45,328 nucleotides of DNA from Bradyrhizobium sp. YR681 (GCF_000282615.1 NZ_AKIY01000204.1:1-45328), one strand, 5' to 3'; shown: positions 7,445 to 16,364, counted from the stretch's first letter. Program-made: numbers and translations. Notes: generated by a model from the sequence alone, not told the origin.

Positions 7445-8794
7445 ATGCACGGCGAAGGGGCGCCCCGGAAGCAAATTGCGGTTATCGGCACCGGCATATC
7501 CGGAATGTCGGCGGCCTGGCTGCTAAGCCAACGGCACGACGTCGCGGTGTATGAACGGCAGGCGCGGACGGGCGGTCATTCCAATACCGTCACCGTCAAG
7601 ACTCTCGACGGCACGGTCCTGGTCGATACCGGCTTCATCGTCTACAACGAGAAGACCTATCCCAATCTGACCGCGCTCTTTGCTCATCTCGGCGTACCGA
7701 CGCAACCGTCGGAGATGTCATTCGCAGTCTCGCTGGCGGACGGCACGCTGGAATATTCCGGCACCGGCCTGAACGGACTGTTTGCCCAGCGCAGCAACGT
7801 CTTTCGTCCACGGTTCTGGTCGATGCTCGGCGATCTCTGGCGCTTCTATCGCGAAGCGCCGCGCGACCTGCCGTCCCTCGACGAGCTCTCCTCGCTGGAG
7901 CAATATCTCGACGCCGGCTCCTATGGCGACGTCTTCCGCAACGATCATCTGCTGCCGATGGCGGCTGCGATCTGGTCGGCCTCGCCGAACCTGATGCTGC
8001 AATATCCAGCAGCGTCGTTCATCCGCTTCCACGACAACCATGGCTTGCTGCGCCTGCGCAACCGGCCGCCATGGCGGACCGTGACCGGAGGCAGCCGAAG
8101 CTACGTCGATGCATTGACCCGGCGCTTCAAGGACGCCGTTCGCCTGGCGAATGCTGCGGTCGCGATCCGGCGATCGCCTGATGGCGTCGAGATCAGGGAC
8201 AGCGGCGGACACTGGGACCGTTTCGACGACGTGGTGATCGCGGCGCATGCCGACCAGGCGCTGGCGCTGCTGGAAGAGCCGAGCGAGCAGGAACGGAGCC
8301 TGCTCGGTGCCTTTCGCTATAGCGGCAATCAAGCCGTTCTTCACAGCGATCCTGCGCAGATGCCGCGACGCAAGGCGGTGTGGGCGAGCTGGAATTATAT
8401 CGGGCGCAGCTGTGACGACATCAGCCGAGCGCCGTCCGTGACGTATTGGATGAACGCCCTTCAGCGGCTGCAGACAGAGCAGCAGCTGTTCGTGACGCTC
8501 AACCCGCAGGTCCAGCCGAAGCAGGTTCTGCACGAGGACCATTACGAGCATCCGATCTTCGACGCCGCGGCGATGGCGGCGCAGCGGCGGTTGTGGTCCT
8601 TGCAGGGACGGGCCCGCACCTGGTTCTGCGGCTCGTATTTTGGTGCCGGCTTCCACGAGGATGGTCTACAATCCGGCCTTGCCGTGGCCGAAGCGCTCGG
8701 AGGCGTTCGCCGGCCCTGGCACGTCGAGAACGAGTCCGGCCGGATCTATCTGGACGAGCCGGCGCGCGACCAGCCCGGAATGCTTGCCGCATGA
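7445..8794 (+). CDS. FAD-dependent amine-oxidase-like protein of the lipid-modification operon
   Basis: A 449-aa flavoprotein with an N-terminal dinucleotide fold (IAVIGTGISGMSAAWLL, then VAVYERQARTGGHSNTV) and the following VDTGFIVYN segment of NAD(P)/FAD-binding amine oxidase-like proteins, a family close to phytoene desaturases. The C-terminus has the second FAD contact (WFCGSYFGAGFHEDGLQSG). Proteins of this type commonly sit beside DUF1365 and CFA synthase genes, and an R. sphaeroides homologue under RpoE-ChrR control is linked to oxidised or furan fatty acids. The frame opens at 7313, but ATG 7445 is preferred because it starts just before the FAD fold and follows the promoter. The stop overlaps the next start (ATGA). 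Desaturation or oxidation of a fatty acyl chain is inferred. Confidence 0.88.
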   Translation: MHGEGAPRKQIAVIGTGISGMSAAWLLSQRHDVAVYERQARTGGHSNTVTVKTLDGTVLVDTGFIVYNEKTYPNLTALFAHLGVPTQPSEMSFAVSLADGTLEYSGTGLNGLFAQRSNVFRPRFWSMLGDLWRFYREAPRDLPSLDELSSLEQYLDAGSYGDVFRNDHLLPMAAAIWSASPNLMLQYPAASFIRFHDNHGLLRLRNRPPWRTVTGGSRSYVDALTRRFKDAVRLANAAVAIRRSPDGVEIRDSGGHWDRFDDVVIAAHADQALALLEEPSEQERSLLGAFRYSGNQAVLHSDPAQMPRRKAVWASWNYIGRSCDDISRAPSVTYWMNALQRLQTEQQLFVTLNPQVQPKQVLHEDHYEHPIFDAAAMAAQRRLWSLQGRARTWFCGSYFGAGFHEDGLQSGLAVAEALGGVRRPWHVENESGRIYLDEPARDQPGMLAA

Positions 8795-9579
8795 CGCAGT
8801 CTTCGTGTCTGTATATCGGCCAGGTTCTCCACCGCCGCGTCCTGCCGCGACGACACCGCCTCCGCTACCGCGTGTTCTGGATGCTGCTCGACCTCGATGA
8901 GATCGAGGCGCTCTCGGCCCAGCTCGGTTTCTTCTCTCACAACCGCTTCAATCTCACCAGCTTCGTCGATTCCGACCATGGCGACGGCAGCGACGTGCCG
9001 CTGCGTAAGCAGGCCGAGGCTCTGCTGCGGCGGGCCGGATGCCGGACCGATGCCCTCACCATCAAGCTGCTCTGCATGCCGCGCATCCTGGGCTACGGCT
9101 TCAACCCGCTGAGCACCTATTTCTGCTTCCGGATCGACGGCTCGCTCGAGGCGGTCATCTATGAAGTCCACAATACCTTCGGCGAGCGGCACAGCTACGT
9201 GATGCCGGTTCGCTCCCACGCGACCGCGACCGTCGAGCAGAATTGCCCCAAGGCATTCTACGTCTCCCCCTTCCTGGGCATGGACATGACCTATGCATTC
9301 CGCATCCTGCCGCCCGCCTCGCGGGTCAAGGTGACCATCCAAGGCAAGGAGCAGGGAAAGACCGTCATCGCGGCATCGCTTTCGGGCGCACGTCGCGAGA
9401 TGACCGATGGTGCCCTGATGAGCGCTTTCGCCAGCCACCCGCTGCTGACGTTGAAAGTCATCGCTGGAATCCACTGGCACGCGCTGCGGATGGTGCTGAA
9501 GGGATTTCGCCTCCATGCCCGCAGCCCGGCTCAGCAAGGCGCGATCAAGGCTGCCGGCGATCGAGGGGTGAAGTCGTGA
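8791..9579 (+). CDS. DUF1365 domain protein
   Basis: A 262-aa protein of the DUF1365 family, recognised by HRLRYRVFWMLLDLDEI, LGYGFNPLSTYFCFR, EVHNTFGERHSYV and KAFYVSPFLGMD. The family has no settled biochemical function that I know of, and it nearly always sits between a flavin amine-oxidase-like gene and a CFA synthase, as here. ATG 8791 overlaps the upstream stop by four bases, and its own stop overlaps the GTG of the next gene, so the three genes are tightly coupled. There is no signal peptide; one hydrophobic stretch lies near the C-terminus (HPLLTLKVIAGIHWHAL). It probably assists modification of membrane lipid acyl chains. Confidence 0.9.
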   Translation: MTQSSCLYIGQVLHRRVLPRRHRLRYRVFWMLLDLDEIEALSAQLGFFSHNRFNLTSFVDSDHGDGSDVPLRKQAEALLRRAGCRTDALTIKLLCMPRILGYGFNPLSTYFCFRIDGSLEAVIYEVHNTFGERHSYVMPVRSHATATVEQNCPKAFYVSPFLGMDMTYAFRILPPASRVKVTIQGKEQGKTVIAASLSGARREMTDGALMSAFASHPLLTLKVIAGIHWHALRMVLKGFRLHARSPAQQGAIKAAGDRGVKS

Positions 9580-10787
9580 GCTCGGACTCCTCCCTGCTGG
9601 CTTCGGGCGTCGCGACCCCGTCCTCGCGTTTCACGACCCGGTTGATCGAACGGTTGCTTCCCCGCGCCGTGTCGGGGCATTTGCGCATCACGCTACCCAA
9701 CGGCAGCTATCTCGACCTGGGCAAACGTGACAGCGGCAGCAATGTCACCCTGACCGTGCATCGCTGGCGGGCCCTTTGGCGCACGCTCCTGTCCGGCGAG
9801 GCCGGCTTTTCCAGCGGCTACATCGCCGGCGATTGGTCCACCGGCGATCTGGTCGGGGTCCTGGACTTCCTGATGCGAAACGAGGCGGCATTTGCCCCGG
9901 CCGCCGAATCTCGCCTCGCTCGCATTTTCGGTTGCTTGCGACATCGCGCCAACGACAACACCAGGACGGGCAGCAGGAGAAACATCGCGGCCCATTACGA
10001 TCTCGGCAACGCGTTCTATCGCCACTGGCTCGACCAGGGAATGAACTATTCCTCGGCGATCTACCCGTCGGACCTCTCGCTCGAAGCCGCGCAGCAATAC
10101 AAGCTCGAGCGGATCTCGCAGTGCCTCGACCTCAAGGGAGGCGAACGGGTTCTGGAGATCGGATGCGGGTGGGGGGCGATGGCCGAACATCTCGTTCGCC
10201 GCTTCGGATCGACGGTCACCGGCGTGACCCTGTCCGAATCGCAACTGGACTATGCGCGTGACCGTTTGTCGGCGGAGATCGCCGCCGGCCACGCGGCGAT
10301 TCTCTTCCAGGACTATCGCGACATCGCCGGACGCTTCGACCGAATCGTGTCGATCGAAATGTTCGAGGCCGTCGGTGAGCGGTACTGGCCAGTCTATTTC
10401 GAAAAGCTGCGGTCCAGCCTTGTCCAGGACGGCGCTGCCGTCCTGCAGATCATCACGATCGCGTCGTCCCGCTTCGATGCTTATCGAAAGCGCCCGGATT
10501 TCATTCAACGCCACATTTTCCCGGGGGGAATGCTGCCAACGACCGAGATCATCGAGGATTGCGCTGCCAAGGCGGCGCTCAAGGTGACCGGCCGCGAGTC
10601 CTTCGGCCCGAGCTACGCTCGTACGCTGCGGGAATGGCGGCATCGCTTCCTGGCAAGATGGCAGGATATCGAATCCCTGGGGTTCGACACCAGGTTTCGC
10701 CGCATGTGGGAATACTACCTGGCGTATTGCGAAGTGGGATTTCTGCACGGCGCCATCGACGTCAGCCTGTTCAAATTGACGCACTGA
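9576..10787 (+). CDS. cfa: cyclopropane-fatty-acyl-phospholipid synthase
   Basis: A 403-aa SAM-dependent enzyme that transfers a methyl carbon to the double bond of phospholipid acyl chains. An N-terminal lipid-binding region (about 1-125, with SGYIAGDWSTGDLVGVL) precedes NIAAHYDLGNAFYRHWLD, the SAM site VLEIGCGWGAMAEHLV, FDRIVSIEMFEAVGERYW and HIFPGGMLPT. The C-terminal YYLAYCEVGFLHGAID carries the cysteine region expected of true CFA synthases, which the paralogue at 4153 lacks. The start is a GTG overlapping the DUF1365 stop (GTGA). It is the last gene of the rightward operon driven from 7363. The product may be a cyclopropane or a methylated intermediate for the flavoprotein. Confidence 0.93.
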   Translation: MSSDSSLLASGVATPSSRFTTRLIERLLPRAVSGHLRITLPNGSYLDLGKRDSGSNVTLTVHRWRALWRTLLSGEAGFSSGYIAGDWSTGDLVGVLDFLMRNEAAFAPAAESRLARIFGCLRHRANDNTRTGSRRNIAAHYDLGNAFYRHWLDQGMNYSSAIYPSDLSLEAAQQYKLERISQCLDLKGGERVLEIGCGWGAMAEHLVRRFGSTVTGVTLSESQLDYARDRLSAEIAAGHAAILFQDYRDIAGRFDRIVSIEMFEAVGERYWPVYFEKLRSSLVQDGAAVLQIITIASSRFDAYRKRPDFIQRHIFPGGMLPTTEIIEDCAAKAALKVTGRESFGPSYARTLREWRHRFLARWQDIESLGFDTRFRRMWEYYLAYCEVGFLHGAIDVSLFKLTH

Positions 10788-11118
10788 CCACCTTTCTCCG
10801 CAGACCCGCCGGCCCGGCACGAAGACCGCAGACAGGCGCATCCAGCGCCCGGGTCCGGACGACAAAACCTGCCTGTCGAGACAAGGCGGCGCCGGCTCGG
10901 ATCGGCTGGCGGACACGGATTGACGCCTTATCGATTGACACGGCGTCCCGGGAGTGTTCACGTCGCCCCCGAACTGTATCGCGGCGACGAGCGGCCCGCG
11001 TGTTCGAGGCCGGCGCAGAAGATCGCCGTCACTGTCATCCTCACGATCGCAATGAAGCTCCTGCGCAATAGGCTGCGTGCAGGGCTGTCGCCTTTCGCAG
11101 CCCGACGAGGAGTTCCAA
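10788..11118. other. intergenic region without a recognised gene
   Basis: These 331 bases between cfa and rpsU hold no convincing frame. A TTGACG and a TTGACA occur near 10919-10940 without a clear -10. A short hairpin (GGGCTG 11082-11087 pairing with CAGCCC 11098-11103) lies directly before the rpsU ribosome site and could affect its translation. Confidence 0.4.
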
Positions 11119-11397
11119 TTGCAGGTACTTGTCCGTGACAACAATGTCGACCAGGCGCTTCGCGTCCTGAAGAAGAAGATGCAGCGCGAAGGCGTCTTTC
11201 GCGAAATGAAGCAGCGCCGTGCCTACGAGAAGCCTTCAGAGAAAAAGACGCGCGAAAAGTCGGAGGCGATCCGCCGCGCCCGCAAGCTCGCCCGGAAGCA
11301 GGCGATCAGGGAAGGCTTGCTGCCGGCTCCCCCGAAAAAGAAGCTTCCCGAGCGCAAGCCCGCGCTGCCGCAAGTCGCCGCCAGACCCGGGGGCTGA
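11119..11397 (+). CDS. rpsU: 30S ribosomal protein S21
   Basis: A 92-aa ribosomal protein S21, recognised by [20 protein letters not shown] and the basic segment [16 protein letters not shown]. The C-terminus is a long basic and proline-rich tail ([20 protein letters not shown] onward), longer than the roughly 70 residues of enterobacterial S21 but usual for rhizobial copies. The best start is TTG at 11119: it gives the canonical N-terminus and has GAGGAG about 8 bases upstream. The longer ATG frame at 11077 adds 14 residues that do not belong to the family. Alphaproteobacteria often have several rpsU copies, so this may be an accessory one. Confidence 0.93.
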   Translation: MQVLVRDNNVDQALRVLKKKMQREGVFREMKQRRAYEKPSEKKTREKSEAIRRARKLARKQAIREGLLPAPPKKKLPERKPALPQVAARPGG

Positions 11398-11499
11398 AGC
11401 ACCGGCAAAACCGGCCGGGGAATCAGGCCGGCGGCGCGAGCAAGCCGACATCGTTCCTGCGCATCTTGCATCCGGTCAGACGCTCCATATCTGATCGGC

Positions 11500-11760
11500 A
11501 TGATGAAGCTCACACTGATCCAGGACCAGGCCATCCAGGCGCTCATGGCCGGCATCGTTGGCGCCGAAACATTCGATCGGGTCTTCGCAGGCATCCGCTT
11601 CGACGAAATCGAGGGCACGATGCTCTACGCCTTCGCCCGACACGAGGAGGCCGCATCCGACATCGAGGATAGCTACTCGTCTCACATCGCCGCGGTCGCA
11701 TCGCGGGTGTTGAACAAGCCGGTGGACGTCGTCGTCGTGATGCCCAAGGTCCTGCAATAG
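11500..11760 (+). CDS. small protein of unknown function (86 aa)
   Basis: An acidic, cysteine-free 86-aa frame with a well-behaved amino-acid composition: an amphipathic start (LIQDQAIQALMAGIVGAETFDRVF), an acidic middle and a hydrophobic C-terminal strand (PVDVVVVMPKVL). I do not recognise the family. Two ATG codons stand in a row at 11500 and 11503, with only a weak ribosome site upstream. The gene stands alone between rpsU and a convergent LysR gene. The antisense frame is less protein-like. Confidence 0.6.
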   Translation: MMKLTLIQDQAIQALMAGIVGAETFDRVFAGIRFDEIEGTMLYAFARHEEAASDIEDSYSSHIAAVASRVLNKPVDVVVVMPKVLQ

Positions 11761-11798
11761 CAAGCGGCCTGCCCGCCGCGTAAACGATGCTCTTTTGC

Positions 11799-12689
11799 TC
11801 AGTCGAGGAAGGCTGCGAGCTCCTCCGGCGCGCCCGAAGGGAACGCGTCCTTGAGACAGTCGAGGAATGCGGATACGCGCGCGCTCAGCAGCCGGCGTGA
11901 TGGATAGAGTGCCCAGAGCGTGATCTCGGGTCCATCGACATCACCCCAATGGACAAGCTTGCCGGCCGCCAAATCGTAACTCGCAAGCGACACGGGAAGC
12001 CGCGCGGCGCCGACGCCCGCCCGGACCGCATCGCGAACCATCGTGAGCGAGGACAGGCGAAGCACCGGATCAACCGCGATGGTCGCGCTTCCGCCCGGCG
12101 TCATCACATCCCAGAAGGGGGCGAGGTCGCTCACGCCGCGCGCCACGACCGGCACCGCGCGATCGCCCGAGGGACGACGCAAGTTGGGGCTCGCCACGAT
12201 CACCAGCCGATCGCGCAGAAAGATTCGTCCGACAAGGCTTTCGTCCGGATCCGGATTGACGCGGATTACCAGGTCATAGCCTTCCTCGATCATGTCCACG
12301 GCGCGATCCTCGGTCGTGACCTCGAGCCGTACCTCCGGATGCTTCAGCGCGAATATGGCGGCCAGTTTTCCCATCGCGGTCTGCGAGAACAGCAGCGGCG
12401 CGCTGATCCGCAACCTGCCGCGCGGCCTGTCTCCGCCGGAGGCGATTGCGGCTGCGGTCTCGTCGAGCTCGGCAAGCAACATCCCGGTCCGCTCGTAGAG
12501 TGCGCGCCCCTCCTCGGTGAGTTTCAGGGCGCGCGTTCCGCGCTCGAACAGGCGCAGATCGAGGCTGCTTTCGAGGTCGGAGACCCGGCGGGACAGCGTC
12601 GCTTTGGGGCGGCCGGTGGCCCGGGCGGCCCGGCCAAATCCTCCGTGTCGGGCGACCAGGTTGAAATCGGCGAGGGCAAGAAGGTCCAT
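11799..12689 (-). CDS. LysR-family transcriptional regulator
   Basis: A 296-aa LysR regulator. The N-terminal winged helix (about residues 1-60) reads FNLVARHGGFGRAARATGRP followed by TLSRRVSDLESSLDLRLFER, the standard helix-turn-helix arrangement; an effector-binding domain follows from about residue 90. ATG 12689 is chosen because MDLLALADFNLV is the usual LysR start; an upstream TTG at 12701 would add only VERM-like residues. It is transcribed away from the NmrA-like gene at 12793 with about 100 bases between them, the usual arrangement for a LysR protein controlling its divergent neighbour. GAGACAC (12704-12710) and GTGTCTC (12761-12767) in that gap form a spaced inverted repeat. The effector is unknown. 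Confidence 0.92.
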   Translation of the reverse strand: MDLLALADFNLVARHGGFGRAARATGRPKATLSRRVSDLESSLDLRLFERGTRALKLTEEGRALYERTGMLLAELDETAAAIASGGDRPRGRLRISAPLLFSQTAMGKLAAIFALKHPEVRLEVTTEDRAVDMIEEGYDLVIRVNPDPDESLVGRIFLRDRLVIVASPNLRRPSGDRAVPVVARGVSDLAPFWDVMTPGGSATIAVDPVLRLSSLTMVRDAVRAGVGAARLPVSLASYDLAAGKLVHWGDVDGPEITLWALYPSRRLLSARVSAFLDCLKDAFPSGAPEELAAFLD

Positions 12690-12792
12690 TCGTTCCACCA
12701 ATGAGACACTAGGTCTATATTTAGCGTCTATCGGCTCGATTGTGGATCACTAATTTGCGGGGTGTCTCTTACCCCCAAACAGGAGTGACCCC

Positions 12793-13674
12793 ATGACTAT
12801 CCTCGTGACCGGTGCCACCGGCCGTGTCGGCCGCCACGTCGTCCAGCAACTCGTCAAGCGCGGCGCCGAGGTGCGCGTGCTGTCCCGCGAACCCGGGAAG
12901 GCCGAATTCCCTGCTGGCGTGGAGGTCGTGAAAGGCGATCTGCTCGATCTCGATTCGCTACGCGCCGCGTTCAGCGGCATCAAGACGCTGTTCCTGCTCA
13001 ATGCGGTGACCGGCGACGAATTCACCCAGGCGCTCATCACACTGAACATCGCCCGCGAGGCGGGCGTCGATCGCATCGTCTATCTCTCGGTGATCCACGC
13101 CGATCGCTTCGTCAACGTGCCGCACTTCGCGGTGAAGTTCGGCGCCGAGCGGATGCTCGAGCAGATGGGTTTTGGCGCCACGATCCTGCGTCCGTCCTAC
13201 TTCATCGACAATGATCTCACGGTCAGGGACGTCATTGTCAACCACGGCGTCTACCCGATGCCGATCGGCAGCAAGGGCGTCGCCATGGTCGACGCACGCG
13301 ACATCGGTGAGGTCGCAGCGATCGAGTTGATCCGCCGTGAGCAGGCAGCTGGCAAGCTGCCGATCGAGACCATCAATCTGGTCGGCCCCGATACGCTGAC
13401 CGGTCCGGACGTGGCCGCGATCTGGTCGGACGTGCTGGGACGTCCGGTCGCCTATGGCGGCGATGATCCAACCGGTTTCGAGCAGAATCTGGCGACCTTC
13501 ATGCCGAAATGGATGGCCTACGAGATGCGCCTGATGGCCGAGCGCTTTGTCAGCGACGGCATGATCCCCGAAGACGGCGACGTCGCGCGTCTGACCAAAA
13601 TGCTGGGACGTCCGCTGCACGCCTACCGCGACTTTGCGACGCAGATCGCAACGGCTTCGACAAAGCCGGCCTGA
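12793..13674 (+). CDS. NmrA-like NAD(P)-binding oxidoreductase
   Basis: A 293-aa atypical short-chain dehydrogenase of the NmrA/YtfG group. The N-terminal Rossmann motif is TGATGRVGRHVVQQL, with an NADP-type second strand (VRVLSREPGKAEF). YLSVIHADRF stands where the catalytic YxxxK of classical SDRs would be and lacks that motif, as is common in NmrA-like proteins, which act as redox sensors or quinone reductases. An AGGAGTGACCCC ribosome site precedes the ATG. It is divergent from the LysR gene at 11799 and probably controlled by it. The substrate cannot be told from sequence. Confidence 0.9.
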   Translation: MTILVTGATGRVGRHVVQQLVKRGAEVRVLSREPGKAEFPAGVEVVKGDLLDLDSLRAAFSGIKTLFLLNAVTGDEFTQALITLNIAREAGVDRIVYLSVIHADRFVNVPHFAVKFGAERMLEQMGFGATILRPSYFIDNDLTVRDVIVNHGVYPMPIGSKGVAMVDARDIGEVAAIELIRREQAAGKLPIETINLVGPDTLTGPDVAAIWSDVLGRPVAYGGDDPTGFEQNLATFMPKWMAYEMRLMAERFVSDGMIPEDGDVARLTKMLGRPLHAYRDFATQIATASTKPA

Positions 13675-13690
13675 CGGCAACAGCAACGAA

Positions 13691-13722
13691 CCCCGGATGT
13701 CGCCACGACGCGGTGTCCGGGG
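13691..13722 (+). terminator. possible terminator hairpin after the NmrA-like gene
   Basis: CCCCGGA (13691-13697) pairs with TCCGGGG (13716-13722) across an 18-base loop, 17 bases after the stop codon. There is no T tract, so factor-independent termination is uncertain. Confidence 0.4.
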
Positions 13723-13789
13723 CTTCGACGTGACCTCACGATAAATCCACGCTACCCTCTTGCGGCAAGAACAAGAGGAAACGCCAATC

Positions 13790-15487
13790 GTGTATGACTA
13801 CATTATCGTGGGCGGCGGCTCGGCGGGGTCCGTGCTGGCCCACCGGCTCTCCGCAAAGAGTGCCAACAAGGTCCTGCTCTGCGAAGCCGGGCAGGACACA
13901 CCGCCCGGCAACGAGCCGGCTGAAATCCGCGACAGCTATCCGGGCACGGCCTATTTCGATCCGCGTTTTCACTGGACGGAATTGAAGGTCACGACACAGG
14001 TCGTCAGCCACAACAATCCGACCGAAGCGCGGCCTCCTTTGCGCAAATACGAGCAGGCGCGCGTGCTCGGCGGCGGCTCCTCGATCAATGGCCAGATGGC
14101 CAACCGCGGCGCACCGACCGATTACGACGAATGGGACGCGCGCGGCGCCGAGGGGTGGACCTGGAACGACGTGCTGCCCTTCTTCAAGAAGGTCGAGCGC
14201 GACCTCGATTTCGACGGACCCTATCACGGCAAGGACGGCCGAATTCCAGTACGCAGAATTCCGCGGGAGCACTGGACGCGGCATTCCCAGGCGTTTGCCG
14301 ATGCCTTCCAGCAGGCCGGCCATCAATTCCTGCCGGACCAGAACGGCGAGTTCGTCGACGGATTTTTCCCGGTGACGCATTCCAACCAGGCCGAGCAGCG
14401 CGTCTCGGCCGCGATGGGCTATCTCGACCGCGACACGCGCAAGCGCGAGAACCTTGCGATCTCCACCAACACGCAGGTGCGCGAGCTGCTGTTCGAAGGC
14501 ACGCAATGCGTCGGCGTGAAGGCCGTGGTCGACGGACGCGAGCAGGAATTCCGCGGACGCGAGATCATTCTCTCCAGCGGTGCGATCCATTCGCCGGCGC
14601 ATCTCTTGCGAGCCGGCATCGGCCCGGTCGGTCACCTCAAGGACTTAGGGATTCCCGTGCTGATGGGCTTGCCGGGCGTCGGCCAGCGCCTGATGGATCA
14701 TCCGTCGATCTCGCTGTCGTCCTTTGTCCGCCGCGGCGCGCGCATGAACGAGCACACACGGCGCCACATGCAGCTGGGCCTGCGCTATTCATCGGGCCTT
14801 GCAGGCGTGCCGAAGGGCGACATGTTCGTCGTGCTGCTCAGCAAGTCGGCCTGGCATGCGGTCGGCGAGCAGATCGGCTCGCTGCTGACCTTCGTCAACA
14901 AGACCTATTCCGAGACCGGTCAGGTCAAGCTCGCCTCGCGCGATCCCGCGGCCGAGCCGATCGTCGAGTTCAATCTGTTGTCCGACCGGCGCGATCTCGA
15001 TCGCCTGATGAGCGGCTTCCGCAAGATGGCGGCCATTCAGATGAGCGACATCGTCAAGGCGGTGACGGACAAGCCGTTCCCGGCGGCCTATACCGACAAG
15101 GTCCGCAAGATCGGCGTCGTCAATACCAGGAACAGGATTCTGACCAAGATCGCCGCGGCGATGATGGACGGACCGGCAGCGCTGCGCCACTACATGATCG
15201 ACAATTTCGTGGTCGAAGGTTTCACCTTCGAGCAGGTGATGAATGACGACGAGGCGCTGGAAGCCTTCGTGCGCAAGGCGACCATCGGCGTCTGGCACGC
15301 CTCCTGCTCATGCCGCATGGGCTTGGCCAGCGATCCGATGGCGGTGGTGGACAACCAGGGCCGGGTCAAGGGCATCCAGGGCCTGCGCGTCGTCGACGCC
15401 TCGATCTTCCCGGTGGTGCCGTGCGCCAACACGAACTTTCCGGTGCTGATGTCGGCGGAGAAGATCGCAGCGGCGATGCTGCAGTAA
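13790..15487 (+). CDS. GMC-family FAD oxidoreductase (choline-dehydrogenase-like)
   Basis: A 565-aa glucose-methanol-choline oxidoreductase. The N-terminal FAD motif is YDYIIVGGGSAGSVLAHRL; the first GMC signature lies around RVLGGGSSINGQMANRGAP and the second around SGAIHSPAHLLRAGIGP. The C-terminal catalytic region has VWHASCSCRMG (catalytic His) and VPCANTNFPVLMSAEKIA (Asn at the second position). The start is a GTG at 13790 with AAGAGGAA about 9 bases upstream; a longer frame begins at a TTG at 13760 and adds ten unsupported residues. Family substrates are alcohols such as choline, long-chain or aromatic alcohols. It is a single gene, ending before a strong hairpin. Confidence 0.92.
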   Translation: MYDYIIVGGGSAGSVLAHRLSAKSANKVLLCEAGQDTPPGNEPAEIRDSYPGTAYFDPRFHWTELKVTTQVVSHNNPTEARPPLRKYEQARVLGGGSSINGQMANRGAPTDYDEWDARGAEGWTWNDVLPFFKKVERDLDFDGPYHGKDGRIPVRRIPREHWTRHSQAFADAFQQAGHQFLPDQNGEFVDGFFPVTHSNQAEQRVSAAMGYLDRDTRKRENLAISTNTQVRELLFEGTQCVGVKAVVDGREQEFRGREIILSSGAIHSPAHLLRAGIGPVGHLKDLGIPVLMGLPGVGQRLMDHPSISLSSFVRRGARMNEHTRRHMQLGLRYSSGLAGVPKGDMFVVLLSKSAWHAVGEQIGSLLTFVNKTYSETGQVKLASRDPAAEPIVEFNLLSDRRDLDRLMSGFRKMAAIQMSDIVKAVTDKPFPAAYTDKVRKIGVVNTRNRILTKIAAAMMDGPAALRHYMIDNFVVEGFTFEQVMNDDEALEAFVRKATIGVWHASCSCRMGLASDPMAVVDNQGRVKGIQGLRVVDASIFPVVPCANTNFPVLMSAEKIAAAMLQ

Positions 15488-15505
15488 GCCGCGGCGTTCT
15501 TCAAA

Positions 15506-15537
15506 GGCCGCGGCGGACAAGCAGCGACGCCGCGGCC
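15506..15537. terminator. strong hairpin between convergent genes
   Basis: GGCCGCGGCG (15506-15515) and its exact complement CGCCGCGGCC (15528-15537) enclose a 12-base loop. It lies 19 bases after the GMC oxidoreductase stop and before the end of the convergent DUF1349 gene. It may serve both directions; the T tract is short (GTT). Confidence 0.55.
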
Positions 15538-15611
15538 GTTGAGCTTCGCTGGAAGGTGTATTGGATGATGTGAAGACAATCATTCCTATCGACAAGGCCG
15601 ATAGCCGGCCT

Positions 15612-16196
15612 TCAATCAAGATCGTGCAGATCCTTGCCAAGCGGCGGCGTCAGGCGAAATGTCGAGAACATGACATTCAGTCCGGCCCGCTCGGGTGTGC
15701 AGGCCATGGGCCCCACAAGGTAGGAGCTGGCCCTTGGGAATGGCGCCAGCCGCATGAGCGGCCAAAGCTTGCCATCGGCTGAGGTCTGGAGGCGAAGAAC
15801 GCCGTTCGCGACGGTGACGCGCACGCGAAAATCGCCGGCATCCTGCGCATAGGGAGCGGTCGCCCAATCTGATTGCCCGTGGGTCAGCACGCTCGCAAGC
15901 ATCGCACGTCCGTCAGAGAACTCGATTCCAGCCTTAACCCAATGGTGGTCATCGACGCGCACCATCATGCCGGCCTGATCGTAGAGCGCCTTGAAATCGC
16001 CCTGCACGCGTAACTCCGCAGTGAATGCCTCACCGGCCGGAAAGCCCAAGAAATGTCCGCTATCGCGATTGAACCCATAGTGGGTTTCGCGCCAAAAATC
16101 GGTGCCTTTGTCGGTGGCGAGCTGAAGGGTATCGCCCTTTGCGGTCCAGCGCGCCGGCTCGTTCAGCCACACGCCGTCGTGTCTGCCAAAAATCAT
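15612..16196 (-). CDS. DUF1349 domain protein (concanavalin-A-like fold)
   Basis: A 194-aa cytosolic protein of the DUF1349 family, often labelled regulation of enolase protein 1. The family pattern is clear: DKGTDFWRETHYGFNRDSG, then FKALYDQAGMMVRVDD and HHWVKAGIEFSDG, then VLTHGQSDWATAP. The family has a jelly-roll fold related to concanavalin A and may bind carbohydrate; its function is not established. The length is as usual for the family and the ATG start is the first in frame. There is no signal peptide. It converges with the GMC oxidoreductase gene. Confidence 0.88.
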   Translation of the reverse strand: MIFGRHDGVWLNEPARWTAKGDTLQLATDKGTDFWRETHYGFNRDSGHFLGFPAGEAFTAELRVQGDFKALYDQAGMMVRVDDHHWVKAGIEFSDGRAMLASVLTHGQSDWATAPYAQDAGDFRVRVTVANGVLRLQTSADGKLWPLMRLAPFPRASSYLVGPMACTPERAGLNVMFSTFRLTPPLGKDLHDLD

Positions 16197-16364
16197 GCCA
16201 AACCTGATTGAGCGGGGGCCGACATCCTATGAGCGCAGGGAAAGTAGCGCCCGGCGGGACGAGGCCCGGAAACGGAGGCGAATCCAAACCGGACCTCGGA
16301 CCGCGAACTTTGCCGTCAAGCGAAGCCGGCGATCGAGTGCTAACGCCTCAGGAAGTCCGGAAGT

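Noticed and set aside
10920..11138. 72-aa frame before rpsU
   Set aside because: It overlaps the rpsU start in another frame and has an arginine-rich, random-looking composition.
12744..12749. TGATCC on the minus strand in the LysR/NmrA gap
   Set aside because: At 17 bases downstream the sequence is CGCTAA, not GTAT, so it does not match the ECF promoter pattern.
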